Notes: generated from the sequence alone by a model not told the origin. Counted from the stretch's first letter, positions 34,670-43,625 are shown. The stretch: DNA of 64,000 bases from Chitinophaga sp. Ak27 (GCF_012726295.1 NZ_JABAOB010000004.1:434001-498000), one strand, 5' to 3'. Numbers and translations are program-made.

Positions 34670-35533
34670 TTAACGGCCCCTCATTTTCTCTGTGATCTTT
34701 ATCGCTTCTACCGCCGCTTTAACATCGTGCACCCGCAAGATATGGGTGCCCTGCTGCAAGGCAATGGTATTCAATACCGTGGTGCCATTCAGCGCTTCCA
34801 CCGGAGTAACGCCCAGTAACTTATATATCATCGACTTGCGCGAAATCCCCGTCAGCACCGGTACACCCAATATATCCCTGAAAAGATGCAGCTTGCCCAG
34901 CAGGGTATAATTGTGATCCAGGGTTTTACCAAAACCAAACCCCGGGTCTGCAATAAAATCTTTTATCCCGGCAGCCCGGCACTCAGCCAGTTTCCGTTGC
35001 AGGTAATCCAACACCTCCGCCACTACGTCTTCATACTGTGGATTATGCTGCATGGTAGCGGGCTTCCCCTGCATGTGCATGGCGATATATGGCACCTGTA
35101 ATTGACCGACGGTTGGGATCATGGCCGCATCCAGGTCCCCCGCACTGACATCGTTAATAATAGAAGCGCCCGCAAGTACGGCCTTTTCCGCTACGGAAGC
35201 ATACCAGGTGTCAATGGAAATGATCGCCTTCGGATAGCTGTTCAAGATCGCATGGATGGCGGGAATTAAGCGATGTATTTCTTCGTCGGCGCCTACCACC
35301 GTGGCGCCCGGGCGGGTACTCTGTGCCCCCAGATCCAGTATAGCGGCGCCTTCTTCCAGGTGCTGCTGCACCTTGTCCATTACCTGGTGTAGCTGATGCA
35401 TTCGGTTACCTTCATAAAAGGAATCATCCGTTACATTAATAATACCCATCACCACAGGTGCTGCCAGGGACAATAGTTGCCCCCTGCAATTAATAGCCAG
35501 TGAATGATGCATATGGATATGGTGCGGTGTCAT
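34670..35533 (-). CDS. folP: Dihydropteroate synthase
   Basis: Condenses p-aminobenzoate with hydroxymethyl-dihydropterin diphosphate in folate synthesis; the sulfonamide target. A 287-residue TIM-barrel with GIINVTDDSF (residues 30-39), DLGAQSTRPGA, ISIDTW, DPGFGFGKT, GISRKS and the C-terminal RVHDV. The first pattern is NVTDDSF where many enzymes have NVTPDSF. The short N-terminal extension rich in His/Met (MTPHHIHMHH) may not all be translated. Cotranscribed with cdaA. Confidence 0.96.
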   Translation of the reverse strand: MTPHHIHMHHSLAINCRGQLLSLAAPVVMGIINVTDDSFYEGNRMHQLHQVMDKVQQHLEEGAAILDLGAQSTRPGATVVGADEEIHRLIPAIHAILNSYPKAIISIDTWYASVAEKAVLAGASIINDVSAGDLDAAMIPTVGQLQVPYIAMHMQGKPATMQHNPQYEDVVAEVLDYLQRKLAECRAAGIKDFIADPGFGFGKTLDHNYTLLGKLHLFRDILGVPVLTGISRKSMIYKLLGVTPVEALNGTTVLNTIALQQGTHILRVHDVKAAVEAIKITEKMRGR

Positions 35534-35623
35534 GTGATAGCATTGAATGGTGAGTGAGCAGGTTTTACCTCCCGGTTAATCATATAGTTCCAGCCTTTTA
35601 GCTGAAATTCTTTATTTTGCCTG

Positions 35624-35631
35624 CAAATCTA
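35624..35631 (-). promoter_or_regulatory. Candidate -7 box of folP-cdaA promoter
   Basis: TAGATTTG on the minus strand is a perfect TAnnTTTG match, about 90 bp upstream of the folP start. The 243-bp divergent gap (35534-35776) shows no gene. Confidence 0.5.
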
Positions 35632-35776
35632 AGGAGGAAAATCAATCATTTTCGAATTTAGGGATTTCGATGTTTATTTCAGCAAGAGATTTGCATGGGT
35701 TACGCTCATCACTTTCTAATACAGGTAAATCAGGATAGTCCTTAACTTCACCATTACTTAACCATTAAACTATTTT

Positions 35777-36856
35777 ATGAAGATTATCCTTAACCTGTTA
35801 CGCATCATCGTAGGGGTACTGTTCATCTTTTCGGGGCTTATTAAAGCAAACGACCCACTGGGCCTCAGTTATAAGATGGACGAATTCTTTGAAGTACTGC
35901 ACCTCACTTTCCTGTCGCCTTACTCACTGGCATTTTCCGTGGTGATGAATGCCTTTGAGATCATTGCCGGCGTGGCCGTGCTCGTGGGATACCGCATGCG
36001 CATCTTTTCTGTACTTTTACTGCTGCTGATTATCTTCTTCACCTTCCTCACGGCTTTTGCACTGTTTAGCGGAACTATCCGCGAATGTGGTTGCTTCGGC
36101 GACTGTATCAAATTAACACCGGTAGAAACCTTCTGGAAAGATGTGATCCTGCTGCTGATGATCCTGGTGATCTTCTTTTACCGCAAAAAAATACTGCCGG
36201 TGAAACGGGCAGCCCTGGTATTTATCCTGTCCGTATTATTATCCTTTGGCGTACAGGCGTATACGTTAAAACACCTGCCTATATTCGATTGCCTGCCTTA
36301 TAAAGTGGGAAACAATATTCCCGAAAAGATGAAATTGCCGCCAGGTGCTACGCCCGACGTATATGAGATGGTGTTCATCTACGAAAAAGACGGGCAGAAG
36401 AAAGAGTTTACAGCCGATAACTATCCCTGGTCCGACAGTACCTGGAAGTTTGTAGACCGGAAGGATAAACTGGTGAAGAAAGGAAATGCCGAACCTGCCA
36501 TCAAGGATTTTATCCTGACCGACCTCGATGGGGTGAATCAAACGGAGGCCGTATTGTCGGCCGACAAACCCGTTTACCTGTTCCTGGTACAGAACGTTCA
36601 GCACGCAGGCAGCGGCTGGGATGCTAAGATGAAAGCCCTGCAGGCCAAATGGAAGAACCAGGAGATATTAATATATGGTGTCACCGCTTCTACCAAAGAT
36701 GAAATAGCCGCCTTTAAGCAACAACATGAACTGGAGTTTCCTTTTGTGCAAATGGACGGTGTGGCGATTAAAACCGCAGGCAGGAGTAACCCTTGCCTAA
36801 TGTTGCTCAATAAAGGCACCATTAAAGGGAAATGGCATTATAATGATATCCCCTGA
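35777..36856 (+). CDS. BT_3928-type DoxX/MauE-like membrane protein
   Basis: A 359-residue protein with an N-terminal DoxX/MauE-like four-helix membrane domain (residues ~1-135, including FSGLIKANDPLGLSYK) that ends in the Cys-rich loop CGCFGDC. A fifth TM helix at ~145-165 is followed by a soluble C-terminal half with thioredoxin-like strands (VYLFLVQNVQHAG, ILIYGVTAS) that has no CxxC. The family is conserved in Bacteroidota and thought, from its relation to MauE/DoxX, to take part in redox or disulfide handling; this is inference. The permease gene starts 15 bp downstream. Confidence 0.85.
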   Translation: MKIILNLLRIIVGVLFIFSGLIKANDPLGLSYKMDEFFEVLHLTFLSPYSLAFSVVMNAFEIIAGVAVLVGYRMRIFSVLLLLLIIFFTFLTAFALFSGTIRECGCFGDCIKLTPVETFWKDVILLLMILVIFFYRKKILPVKRAALVFILSVLLSFGVQAYTLKHLPIFDCLPYKVGNNIPEKMKLPPGATPDVYEMVFIYEKDGQKKEFTADNYPWSDSTWKFVDRKDKLVKKGNAEPAIKDFILTDLDGVNQTEAVLSADKPVYLFLVQNVQHAGSGWDAKMKALQAKWKNQEILIYGVTASTKDEIAAFKQQHELEFPFVQMDGVAIKTAGRSNPCLMLLNKGTIKGKWHYNDIP

Positions 36857-36871
36857 GATAAAAACTGAATA

Positions 36872-37930
36872 GTGATGCTGCGTTTCATGCTCCGTAAAAC
36901 AGCTTATGGATTACTCGTACTACTCGGCGTAGTGGTGCTGGTATTTTTCCTGTTCAATGTACTGCCCGGTGATCCCGCACGGCTTACATTGGGGCAGCGG
37001 GCAGACGTAGCCTCCCTGGAAAATGTAAGGAAAGAATTGCACCTCGACCAGCCGGTAGGGGTGCAGTTTGGGTATTATCTGAATGATTTGTTACCCATAG
37101 GCGTACATACCGTCACTGAAGCAAAAGAGAACTTGCATTATATAACGGTAGCGCATATATCAATAAATAAGATCCTGGTCCTCAAAACGCCTTACCTGCG
37201 CCGGTCGTACCAGGGAAAAAAGCAGGTATGGGATATCTTGCTGGAAGCCTTACCCGGTACCTTATTATTGGCGGTAGCCGCCATGTTGTTTGCTACCGTG
37301 GTAGGATTGGCACTTGGAGTTCAATCTGCCGTGAAACAAAATACCTGGATGGACACCGGGGCGGTATTTGCAAGCGTAGCAGGGATTTCAGCCCCCTCAT
37401 TTTTTGCCGGTATTGTATTGGCTTACCTTTTCGGCTTTGTACTCAGCGACTATACCGGGCTGCATATGACCGGCAGCCTGTTTGATGTAGATCCGTTTAA
37501 AGGCAGGATACTCAACCTGCGTAATCTTATTTTACCCGCCATCACATTGGGCATCCGCCCACTGGCAATCATTGTGCAGCTCACCCGCAGCGCCATGCTG
37601 GATGTACTGCACCAGGACTTTATCCGTACAGCCTATGCCAAGGGCCTTTCCAAACCGGCCGTCATCTGGCGCCATGCGCTGCCCAATGCCTTAAACCCAG
37701 TGATTACGGCCATCACCGGCTGGTTCGCGGAATTGCTGGCCGGCGCTTTTTTCGTAGAATATATCTTTGGATGGAAGGGCATCGGCAAAGTAACGGTAGA
37801 TGCCCTCGACAAATTTGACTTCCCTGTCGTAATGGGAGCCATCCTCTTTACCGCAGGCATCTTCGTCATAGTGAACCTCCTGGCCGATCTGCTCTACACG
37901 CTGATAGATCCCAGGATAAAACTGGATTAA
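36872..37930 (+). CDS. OppB/DppB-type ABC transporter permease
   Basis: A 352-residue inner-membrane permease of peptide/nickel-type ABC importers, with six TM helices. It shows the OppB N-terminal signature LLVLLGVVVLVFFLFNVLPGDPA, the insert after LHLDQP, and the cytoplasmic EAA-type loop (RTAYAKGLSKPAVIWRHALPNAL in part). The start is GTG 36872 or the adjacent ATG 36875. No OppC permease, ATPase or binding protein lies beside it; the gene is cotranscribed with the DoxX-type protein instead, so its partners must be encoded elsewhere. Confidence 0.92.
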   Translation: MMLRFMLRKTAYGLLVLLGVVVLVFFLFNVLPGDPARLTLGQRADVASLENVRKELHLDQPVGVQFGYYLNDLLPIGVHTVTEAKENLHYITVAHISINKILVLKTPYLRRSYQGKKQVWDILLEALPGTLLLAVAAMLFATVVGLALGVQSAVKQNTWMDTGAVFASVAGISAPSFFAGIVLAYLFGFVLSDYTGLHMTGSLFDVDPFKGRILNLRNLILPAITLGIRPLAIIVQLTRSAMLDVLHQDFIRTAYAKGLSKPAVIWRHALPNALNPVITAITGWFAELLAGAFFVEYIFGWKGIGKVTVDALDKFDFPVVMGAILFTAGIFVIVNLLADLLYTLIDPRIKLD

Positions 37931-38012
37931 CCGGCTAACAGCATCATTATCAATCCTATAGATAGGATCAACGAAAAAAAATAATCACTCCGGATATTTT
38001 TTTCAAAATCGC

Positions 38013-38038
38013 TGTAACATCTTTTTTTTACAATCGTC
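38013..38038 (+). promoter_or_regulatory. Candidate ECF-sigma promoter (TGTAAC-16-CGTC)
   Basis: TGTAAC (38013-38018), a 16-bp spacer with a T run, then CGTC (38035-38038), located 25 bp before the sigma ATG. An AAC -35 core with a CGTC-type -10 is the classic pattern of ECF-dependent promoters, so the downstream sigma factor probably transcribes its own operon. Confidence 0.6.
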
Positions 38039-38062
38039 TTCTTCTCAAACGCATTATTCTGC

Positions 38063-38578
38063 ATGTCACTCGAAAGATTTCTCACACAGGTGGTCCCCGT
38101 CCGGCAAAAGCTTTACCGCTTTGCATTCCGCCTGTTGGGCAATGAGGAAGACGCACAGGATATTACACAAGATGCGCTGATGAAGGTATGGAGCATGCAG
38201 GAAAAGATGGTGGAACTGCAAAACATGGAAGCCTGGTGCATGCGTATTACCCGCAACCTGGCGCTGGATAAAATCAAGTCGCGGAAATACCGCTTGTCAG
38301 ACGACCTGGACAGGGCAGGAGAAGTGCCTGCTATACACCAGCAAAGCCCTCATGCAGCAGCCGAACAAAATGACGTAATGGGAAAAGTACATGTAGCGAT
38401 CAACGCCCTGCCCGAGAAATACCGCACTATCCTCCAACTGAGAGATATAGACGGTCTTTCTTACCAGGAAATCGCCGACGTACTGGATATAGACATGAAT
38501 GACGTAAAAGTGAATTTGCACCGTGCCCGTAAATCAGTACGGGAGAAACTACAAAACCTGCAGGTATATGGATTATAA
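38063..38578 (+). CDS. ECF-type RNA polymerase sigma factor
   Basis: A 171-residue sigma factor with region 2 (GNEEDAQDITQDALMKVW) and region 4 (DIDGLSYQEIADVLDIDMNDVKVNLHRAR). It is not of the FecR/SusC-linked type: it is followed by a small membrane protein overlapping it by 11 bp and two DUF4252 genes, forming a four-gene plus-strand operon. The likely autoregulatory promoter is described at 38013. Confidence 0.93.
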   Translation: MSLERFLTQVVPVRQKLYRFAFRLLGNEEDAQDITQDALMKVWSMQEKMVELQNMEAWCMRITRNLALDKIKSRKYRLSDDLDRAGEVPAIHQQSPHAAAEQNDVMGKVHVAINALPEKYRTILQLRDIDGLSYQEIADVLDIDMNDVKVNLHRARKSVREKLQNLQVYGL

Positions 38579-39059
38579 ATGGATCAGCGATTTGCTGGAA
38601 AAGTACTGGGAGGGGGAAACTACCCTGGAGGAGGAAGCAATGCTCCGTGATTTTTTCAGTGTACCACACGCAGACTTGCCTGAAGCATTACAGGAGGCAG
38701 CGCCGTTATTCCAGTATTTTAACGTGGAAGCGGCAAAAGATTGGGACGTACCCCCGGTTATGCTGCCGGTAACCACCCCGGTGGTGAAACTGTCGCCGCT
38801 GCGTCACTGGATGAAGTATGCAGCAGTTGCCCTAGTGGCGGTAGGCATCGGGTATGCCCTGAAGCAGCAGCAGGTACGTAAGCAGGATGCGGCTATTGCC
38901 CTGCGGCAGCAGGAGATGAACGACCCGCAGAAAGCCCTCGATGAAACGAAGAAAGCGCTGCAGCTGCTGGCGAGGAACCTGAATAAAGGCACTGCCAAAA
39001 TGCAGAAGCTGGCCTACTTCAATGAAGCCACCTCACTGGTAGAAGGAAAGAATGACTAA
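38568..39059 (+). CDS. Putative anti-sigma factor (single-TM)
   Basis: A 163-residue protein. Its N-terminal ~75 residues (MDYKWISDLLEKYWEGETTLEEEAML) resemble the short helical sigma-binding regions of anti-sigma factors. One TM helix (HWMKYAAVALVAVGIGYAL, ~81-99) is followed by a Gln/Lys-rich helical periplasmic segment. The ATG at 38568 overlaps the sigma gene by 11 bp; the open frame extends further upstream but those starts lie inside the sigma gene. Position and topology support the anti-sigma role; no family was matched with certainty. Confidence 0.75.
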   Translation: MDYKWISDLLEKYWEGETTLEEEAMLRDFFSVPHADLPEALQEAAPLFQYFNVEAAKDWDVPPVMLPVTTPVVKLSPLRHWMKYAAVALVAVGIGYALKQQQVRKQDAAIALRQQEMNDPQKALDETKKALQLLARNLNKGTAKMQKLAYFNEATSLVEGKND

Positions 39060-39093
39060 TGGCTATTATAAAACCTGATATAAATATTGAGAA

Positions 39094-39615
39094 ATGAAAC
39101 GATTCCTGTTTTTATTGATGGCGATCTTTGCCAGCTTCCATGGGTCAGCCCAGCAGGGAAGCGCTATAGACCGCTTCTTTCAGCGGTATGAGAACGACCG
39201 GAACTTTACGCTGGTCAGTATTACGCCCAAAATGTTCAGCATGTTTGCTAAGGTGGATGCCGGCGACCCGGATGCCAAGAACCTGATGCGGGTTATCCAG
39301 AAACTAAGAGGACTGCGTATCCTCGCGAAGGAAAGTACCAAAGATGGTCCCCGCCTTTATAAAGAAGCAGCGGCTTTCCTGGGAGGCGATTTCGAAGAAC
39401 TGATGACGCTCCGCGACAAGGACAGCGACCTGAAGTTCATGGTAAAAGAAAACGCCAAAGGCAATATCAATGAGCTGGTCATGCTGGTAGGCAGTTCCAC
39501 CGAATTTCTGGCTATGAGCCTGGTCGGCGACATCGACCTCAATGAGATTTCCCAGATTGCCGGGTCTGTTAATATACAGGGCATGGACAAACTAAAAAAC
39601 ATCAAGAAAAAGTAA
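39094..39615 (+). CDS. DUF4252 domain-containing exported protein
   Basis: A 173-residue secreted protein (signal peptide 1-~20, GSAQQ). The DUF4252 domain covers the rest, with FTLVSITPKMFSMFAK and LRGLRILAKE. The family occurs in Bacteroidota next to small sigma/anti-sigma operons, with no defined activity. Third gene of the sigma operon, likely part of its extracytoplasmic output or feedback. Confidence 0.88.
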   Translation: MKRFLFLLMAIFASFHGSAQQGSAIDRFFQRYENDRNFTLVSITPKMFSMFAKVDAGDPDAKNLMRVIQKLRGLRILAKESTKDGPRLYKEAAAFLGGDFEELMTLRDKDSDLKFMVKENAKGNINELVMLVGSSTEFLAMSLVGDIDLNEISQIAGSVNIQGMDKLKNIKKK

Positions 39616-39630
39616 CTAAAACATTTACCC

Positions 39631-40128
39631 ATGAAAGCATTCATTATTGCAGGCTGCTGTTTATTAGCTGCGGTAGCTGTAAAGGCCCAGGACCGCTCCC
39701 TGCGCGAGTTTCGCAACAAATACCGCCACTGCTCCGAGGTACGTACCATTAGTGTAGGCGGCTTCGCGATGCGACTGGCAGGCTTTTGCCTCTCGTTTTC
39801 AGATGATTCCAAAGACATGAAAGGGGTGATGAGAGGGATACAAAAGGCAAAGGTATACACGATTACTAACGTTAACGGCAATACGGTCAATAGCCAGGAC
39901 ATTGCTGACCTGAAAAGTAACCTGCTACGCAACGATCATTTCGACGAATTGATGGATGTGAGAGATAAAGGCAGCCGGGTACATATCCTGAATAAAGGAA
40001 CCGACGATGAATTGGGTAAGGTAGTGATGCTGATACAGGATGAGAGCGACTTTGTGATCGTGAATTTACAAACAACCCTGAAAATGTCTGATATTAATAC
40101 GTTGATCCGTCAGTTTGCATCCAACTGA
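39631..40128 (+). CDS. DUF4252 domain-containing exported protein (paralogue)
   Basis: A 165-residue secreted protein with signal peptide (residues 1-~19, VKAQ) and a divergent DUF4252 domain (VRTISVGGFAMRLAGF, KAKVYTITNV). It lies 15 bp after the other DUF4252 gene and clearly shares its layout, suggesting an old tandem duplication. Last gene of the operon; its stop is 7 bp from the convergent DUF721 stop. Confidence 0.85.
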   Translation: MKAFIIAGCCLLAAVAVKAQDRSLREFRNKYRHCSEVRTISVGGFAMRLAGFCLSFSDDSKDMKGVMRGIQKAKVYTITNVNGNTVNSQDIADLKSNLLRNDHFDELMDVRDKGSRVHILNKGTDDELGKVVMLIQDESDFVIVNLQTTLKMSDINTLIRQFASN

Positions 40129-40135
40129 TCTCTTT

Positions 40136-40423
40136 TTACCTGATCATCACGTCTTTAACAATGCTTTCTCCAAGCATTTCATTTACCAGCTTGATGATCT
40201 TATCTTTAGAATAAGTTAACTCCTGCTTTAGTGGCGCCACTGTTGTAGTAACAATCAATTTACCGTCTATCAGCTGAATGCTCTGTGTATACCGGGCAAT
40301 TGTTTTCCCCATAATCTGTTCCCAATTTTCCTGGATGCGCACCTCCGTGAGACGGGGTTTCATCCTGCTCTTATTCATAAATTCCCGGAGTGCATCTCCT
40401 ATACTGGTAGTTCCATGACGCAT
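40136..40423 (-). CDS. DUF721 (DciA-like) protein
   Basis: A 95-residue protein of the DUF721 family (TSIGDALREFMNKSRMKP, NWEQIMGKTIARYTQ, LIVTTTVAPLKQEL). Relatives called DciA assist loading of the replicative helicase DnaB. It lies downstream of recF on the same strand, a pairing widespread in bacteria that links it to replication and repair. The length is at the short end of the family. Confidence 0.88.
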   Translation of the reverse strand: MRHGTTSIGDALREFMNKSRMKPRLTEVRIQENWEQIMGKTIARYTQSIQLIDGKLIVTTTVAPLKQELTYSKDKIIKLVNEMLGESIVKDVMIR

Positions 40424-40471
40424 GGTGCAAAGGTAGTAAATTTTAGAGCGGCATGCCGCAAAGAATATACG

Positions 40472-41551
40472 TTAGATGGCAATGAGCTGGATTTCCCCGG
40501 CGGTAGCCGCAAATGCTTGTTGCAGCCGTTCTGCATGAGTATCTGTTATAAATACCTGTCCATATTGATCGCCTGCCACCAGCGCAATTAACCGCTGTAC
40601 CCTTTCCTGGTCCAGTTTTTCAAACACATCATCCAATAGCAGCAGCGGCGGAAAATTTTTATGTTGCCGTAGTATTTCAAATTGTGCCAGTTTCAACGCA
40701 AATAAAAAGCTTTTGCGCTGCCCCTGGGATGCGCTGGTTTTCATCAGGTGGCCGTCCAGGAGGAAGAGCAGATCGTCGCGGTGAATACCGGTGCTGGTGC
40801 GCTGTAATTGCATGTCGCGGTACCGGGCCTTGTGCAGCTGCGCCGCATAGGGCTCTTCCTGCAGCGTACACTGGTATTGTATGTTCACCACTTCATGGGT
40901 GCCGGCAATATAATCGTACAGCTGCTGCACTTTGGGAATAAATGTCCGGAGAAAAGCCTGGCGCGTTTCGTACACGGGTACGCCATGCAAGACCAGCTGC
41001 AGGTCGAACACATCCAGCAGCTGGTCTTGCTGCTGGCCGGTGGTCGCCATATTTTTCAGTAACGTATTGCGCTGTAATAATATTTTCTGATAAATGATCA
41101 GGTGGTCCAGGTAGTCGGGATAGAGCTGCGACAGGAGGCTATCAAGCCATTTGCGTCTTTCTTCGCTGCCTCCCAGGATAATGTCTGCATCATCAGGGGC
41201 GATCATCACCGCCGGAAAATGCCCGATATGCCGGGAAAACCGGTCATATTTATCGTCATTGAGGGAGATCTCCTTTTTACCATCTTTCACCGTACATACA
41301 ATTTTTTCGGCCTGCCCGTTTTTTTCCAGGAGGCCCTCCAGGCGGAAGCCGTTGGTTTGATACCGGGTATTCTGAGTGTCGCTGCTGGTAAAATAGCTGC
41401 GGGTGAAGCAAAGATAGTAGATGGCGTCTAACAGGTTGGTTTTACCGGCGCCATTTCTGCCCGTAATGCCAACAATGCGGTGTTGGAACGAAAAGCTGGC
41501 CTGCTGGTAGTTTTTGAACTGGACGAGTGATATTTTATTTATATAAAGCAA
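40472..41551 (-). CDS. recF: DNA replication and repair protein RecF
   Basis: A 359-residue SMC-like ATPase that helps RecA load at single-strand gaps. Walker A is GRNGAGKTNLLDAI (residues ~31-44), the signature-region segment SASQGQRKSFLFALKLA lies near 275, and Walker B is LLLLDDVFEKLD. Length is normal. It is upstream of the DUF721 gene, separated by 48 bp. Confidence 0.95.
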   Translation of the reverse strand: MLYINKISLVQFKNYQQASFSFQHRIVGITGRNGAGKTNLLDAIYYLCFTRSYFTSSDTQNTRYQTNGFRLEGLLEKNGQAEKIVCTVKDGKKEISLNDDKYDRFSRHIGHFPAVMIAPDDADIILGGSEERRKWLDSLLSQLYPDYLDHLIIYQKILLQRNTLLKNMATTGQQQDQLLDVFDLQLVLHGVPVYETRQAFLRTFIPKVQQLYDYIAGTHEVVNIQYQCTLQEEPYAAQLHKARYRDMQLQRTSTGIHRDDLLFLLDGHLMKTSASQGQRKSFLFALKLAQFEILRQHKNFPPLLLLDDVFEKLDQERVQRLIALVAGDQYGQVFITDTHAERLQQAFAATAGEIQLIAI

Positions 41552-41669
41552 AGAAAAAAGTTATGCGTAATTAATAATATGCGAAAATAATCCACTTTAT
41601 AAGTGATAAAAAACCGCGCTAATGGGAACTTCCCTGTGATTCAGGTGCAATTAAATGCAAAACTGTTTG

Positions 41670-41683
41670 AAATTGATCAATTT
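41670..41683. promoter_or_regulatory. Perfect 14-bp palindrome upstream of pdhA
   Basis: AAATTGATCAATTT, in the 210-bp divergent gap between recF and pdhA, 53 bp upstream of the pdhA -7 box. Candidate operator; no regulator is identified. The gap is otherwise AT-rich without a gene. Confidence 0.4.
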
Positions 41684-41735
41684 GCATAATTTAATGGGAA
41701 TTAGAATTGATATTTATATTTTACGATTTTCCTGT

Positions 41736-41743
41736 TATATTTG
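41736..41743 (+). promoter_or_regulatory. Candidate -7 box of pdhA promoter
   Basis: TATATTTG is a perfect TAnnTTTG match. The TTG at 41741 that would open the longest pdhA frame is part of this box, so translation must begin downstream. Confidence 0.6.
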
Positions 41744-41761
41744 CGAACAAATTTAGAAAGA

Positions 41762-42772
41762 GTGCAAACTAAAACAGACGTGAAGACGAAATTCACCAAA
41801 GAGACATATCTGTACTGGTATGAATTGATGCTTTTGCTGCGCCGCTTTGAAGAAAAGACAGGCCAATTGTACGGGATGCAAAAAATCCGTGGTTTTTGTC
41901 ATTTGTACATAGGACAGGAAGCAATAGCTGCTGGTGCGATTACAGCTACCAAGCCGGAGGATAAATTCATCACAGCTTATCGTGATCATGCGCTGGCAAT
42001 TGCTAAGGGAATTTCAGCGAAGGCTTGTATGGCAGAACTGTATGGTAAAGCAACCGGTTGTTCGAAAGGAAAGGGAGGCAGTATGCACTTTTTCTCGAAA
42101 GAGCACGGGTTCTTTGGCGGCCATGGTATTGTGGGAGCCCAGATAGGCACAGGCGCTGGTCTGGCCCTGGCAGAGCAATATACCGGAACAGACAACGTAG
42201 TGTTGTGTTTCTTCGGTGATGGCGCTGCCCGTCAGGGTATTCTCCATGAAACTTTCAACATGGCGATGACCTGGAAACTCCCGGTTATTTTCATTTGCGA
42301 AAACAACATGTACGCCATGGGTACTTCCGTAGAACGTACCTCCAACGTATTGGACATCTATAAATTAGCAGATGCGTATGAAATGCCGGCCGATTCTATC
42401 GACGGTATGAGTTGCGAAGCAGTACATGATGGTATCGAAAGAGCCGTAAAACGCGCCCGTGAAAATGGCGGACCTACCTTGCTCGAAATCAAAACGTACC
42501 GCTACCGTGGTCACTCTATGAGCGATCCGGCGAAATATCGGACCAAAGAAGAACTGGAAGAGTACAAAGAGAAAGATCCGATCAACGAAGTACTGAGAGT
42601 TATCCAGAAAAATAAATGGGCTACTGAAGCAGAAATTGAAGCAATCAATGAACGCGTAAAAGCAGAAGTTGAAGAATGCGTAACTTTTGCAGAAGAGTCT
42701 CCATGGCCAAGCGATGATGAGCTCCTGAAAGACGTTTACGTACAGGAAGACTATCCATTTATCGTTGACTAA
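41762..42772 (+). CDS. pdhA: Pyruvate dehydrogenase E1 component, alpha subunit
   Basis: Thiamine-diphosphate-dependent E1 alpha chain, which decarboxylates pyruvate in the pyruvate dehydrogenase complex. TPP motif GDGAARQG...ENN (GDGAARQGILHETFN, then VIFICENNMYAMGT) and the phosphorylation-loop region YRYRGHSMSDP are present. No ATG precedes the conserved region; GTG at 41762 is the first start after the promoter box and gives 336 residues (GTG at 41780 is an alternative). E1 beta and E2 genes are not adjacent in the window. Confidence 0.93.
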   Translation: MQTKTDVKTKFTKETYLYWYELMLLLRRFEEKTGQLYGMQKIRGFCHLYIGQEAIAAGAITATKPEDKFITAYRDHALAIAKGISAKACMAELYGKATGCSKGKGGSMHFFSKEHGFFGGHGIVGAQIGTGAGLALAEQYTGTDNVVLCFFGDGAARQGILHETFNMAMTWKLPVIFICENNMYAMGTSVERTSNVLDIYKLADAYEMPADSIDGMSCEAVHDGIERAVKRARENGGPTLLEIKTYRYRGHSMSDPAKYRTKEELEEYKEKDPINEVLRVIQKNKWATEAEIEAINERVKAEVEECVTFAEESPWPSDDELLKDVYVQEDYPFIVD

Positions 42773-42802
42773 GCATATTAGGGTTAGTATTTTGCCCGGT
42801 AA

Positions 42803-42845
42803 CCAATACGGCGAAGAGGATGTATAATGCTCTTCGCTGTATTGG
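42803..42845 (+). other. Sixteen-bp hairpin after pdhA
   Basis: Arms 42803-42818 and 42830-42845, all paired with one G-U; no T tract follows. Possibly an mRNA 3'-end stabiliser or processing site in the 146-bp gap. Confidence 0.6.
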
Positions 42846-42918
42846 CTAAAGGAAACACTAATAACTGAGCCGTTCGTTACCTATTAAATAATCAAGCAAA
42901 TCACAATTACACCTTACA

Positions 42919-43617
42919 ATGGCAGAAACTAAAGATAAAGCCACCACGCCTCAACCTACTAAAGATTTTGACCTGGAAGCATCCATGCACCGGGCAGAAG
43001 ATTTCTTCTTTAAAAACAAGAACGTTATTTCTATCGCAGTATTAGCTGTGGTGGTGGTAGTAGGCGGTTTCTTCGCCTATAACCGTTTTGTTAAACAGCC
43101 AAACGAAACCAAAGCACAGGAAATGGTATTCCATGCGCAGAACTATTTTGCCGTGGATTCCTTCAAACTGGCGCTGAATGGTGACGGTAATAATTATGGT
43201 TTTTTACAGGTAGCGGAAAAATACGGCAGCACTAAGGCAGGTAACCTCGCCAAATACAGTGCAGGCGTTTGTTATATCCACCTGGGTGAATTCCAGAAAG
43301 GTATCGACATGCTGAATTCCTTTAGCTCTAACGACTTACTGTTGCAGCCTACTGCTTACGGTTTGATCGGAGATGCTTACATGGAAATGAATAAAACTGC
43401 AGAGGGTATTGAAGCTTACAAAAAAGCAGCTCACTACAATGATAATGAACTGACTTCTCCTGTTTACCTGTTCCGCGCCGGTCAGGCCCTGGAAAAAGCA
43501 GGTAAGGCACAGGAAGCCATCACCATCTACAAAGAAATTAAAGAGAAATTCCCACTGACCAACGAAGGTCGTGAAATGGATAAGTACCTGGCTAGACTGG
43601 GTGACGTAAAGAACTAA
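42919..43617 (+). CDS. TPR protein with N-terminal membrane anchor
   Basis: A 232-residue protein with a cytoplasmic N-terminal ~35 residues, one TM helix (VISIAVLAVVVVVGGFFAY, ~36-54) and a periplasmic part built from tetratricopeptide-like repeats (AKYSAGVCYIHLGEFQKGID, AYGLIGDAYMEMNKTAEGIEAY, YLFRAGQALEKAGKAQEAI). The topology resembles YfgM-type proteins that accompany the translocon or envelope biogenesis factors. It is upstream of ribH, separated by a terminator. Confidence 0.85.
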   Translation: MAETKDKATTPQPTKDFDLEASMHRAEDFFFKNKNVISIAVLAVVVVVGGFFAYNRFVKQPNETKAQEMVFHAQNYFAVDSFKLALNGDGNNYGFLQVAEKYGSTKAGNLAKYSAGVCYIHLGEFQKGIDMLNSFSSNDLLLQPTAYGLIGDAYMEMNKTAEGIEAYKKAAHYNDNELTSPVYLFRAGQALEKAGKAQEAITIYKEIKEKFPLTNEGREMDKYLARLGDVKN

Positions 43618-43625
43618 TATTACAA

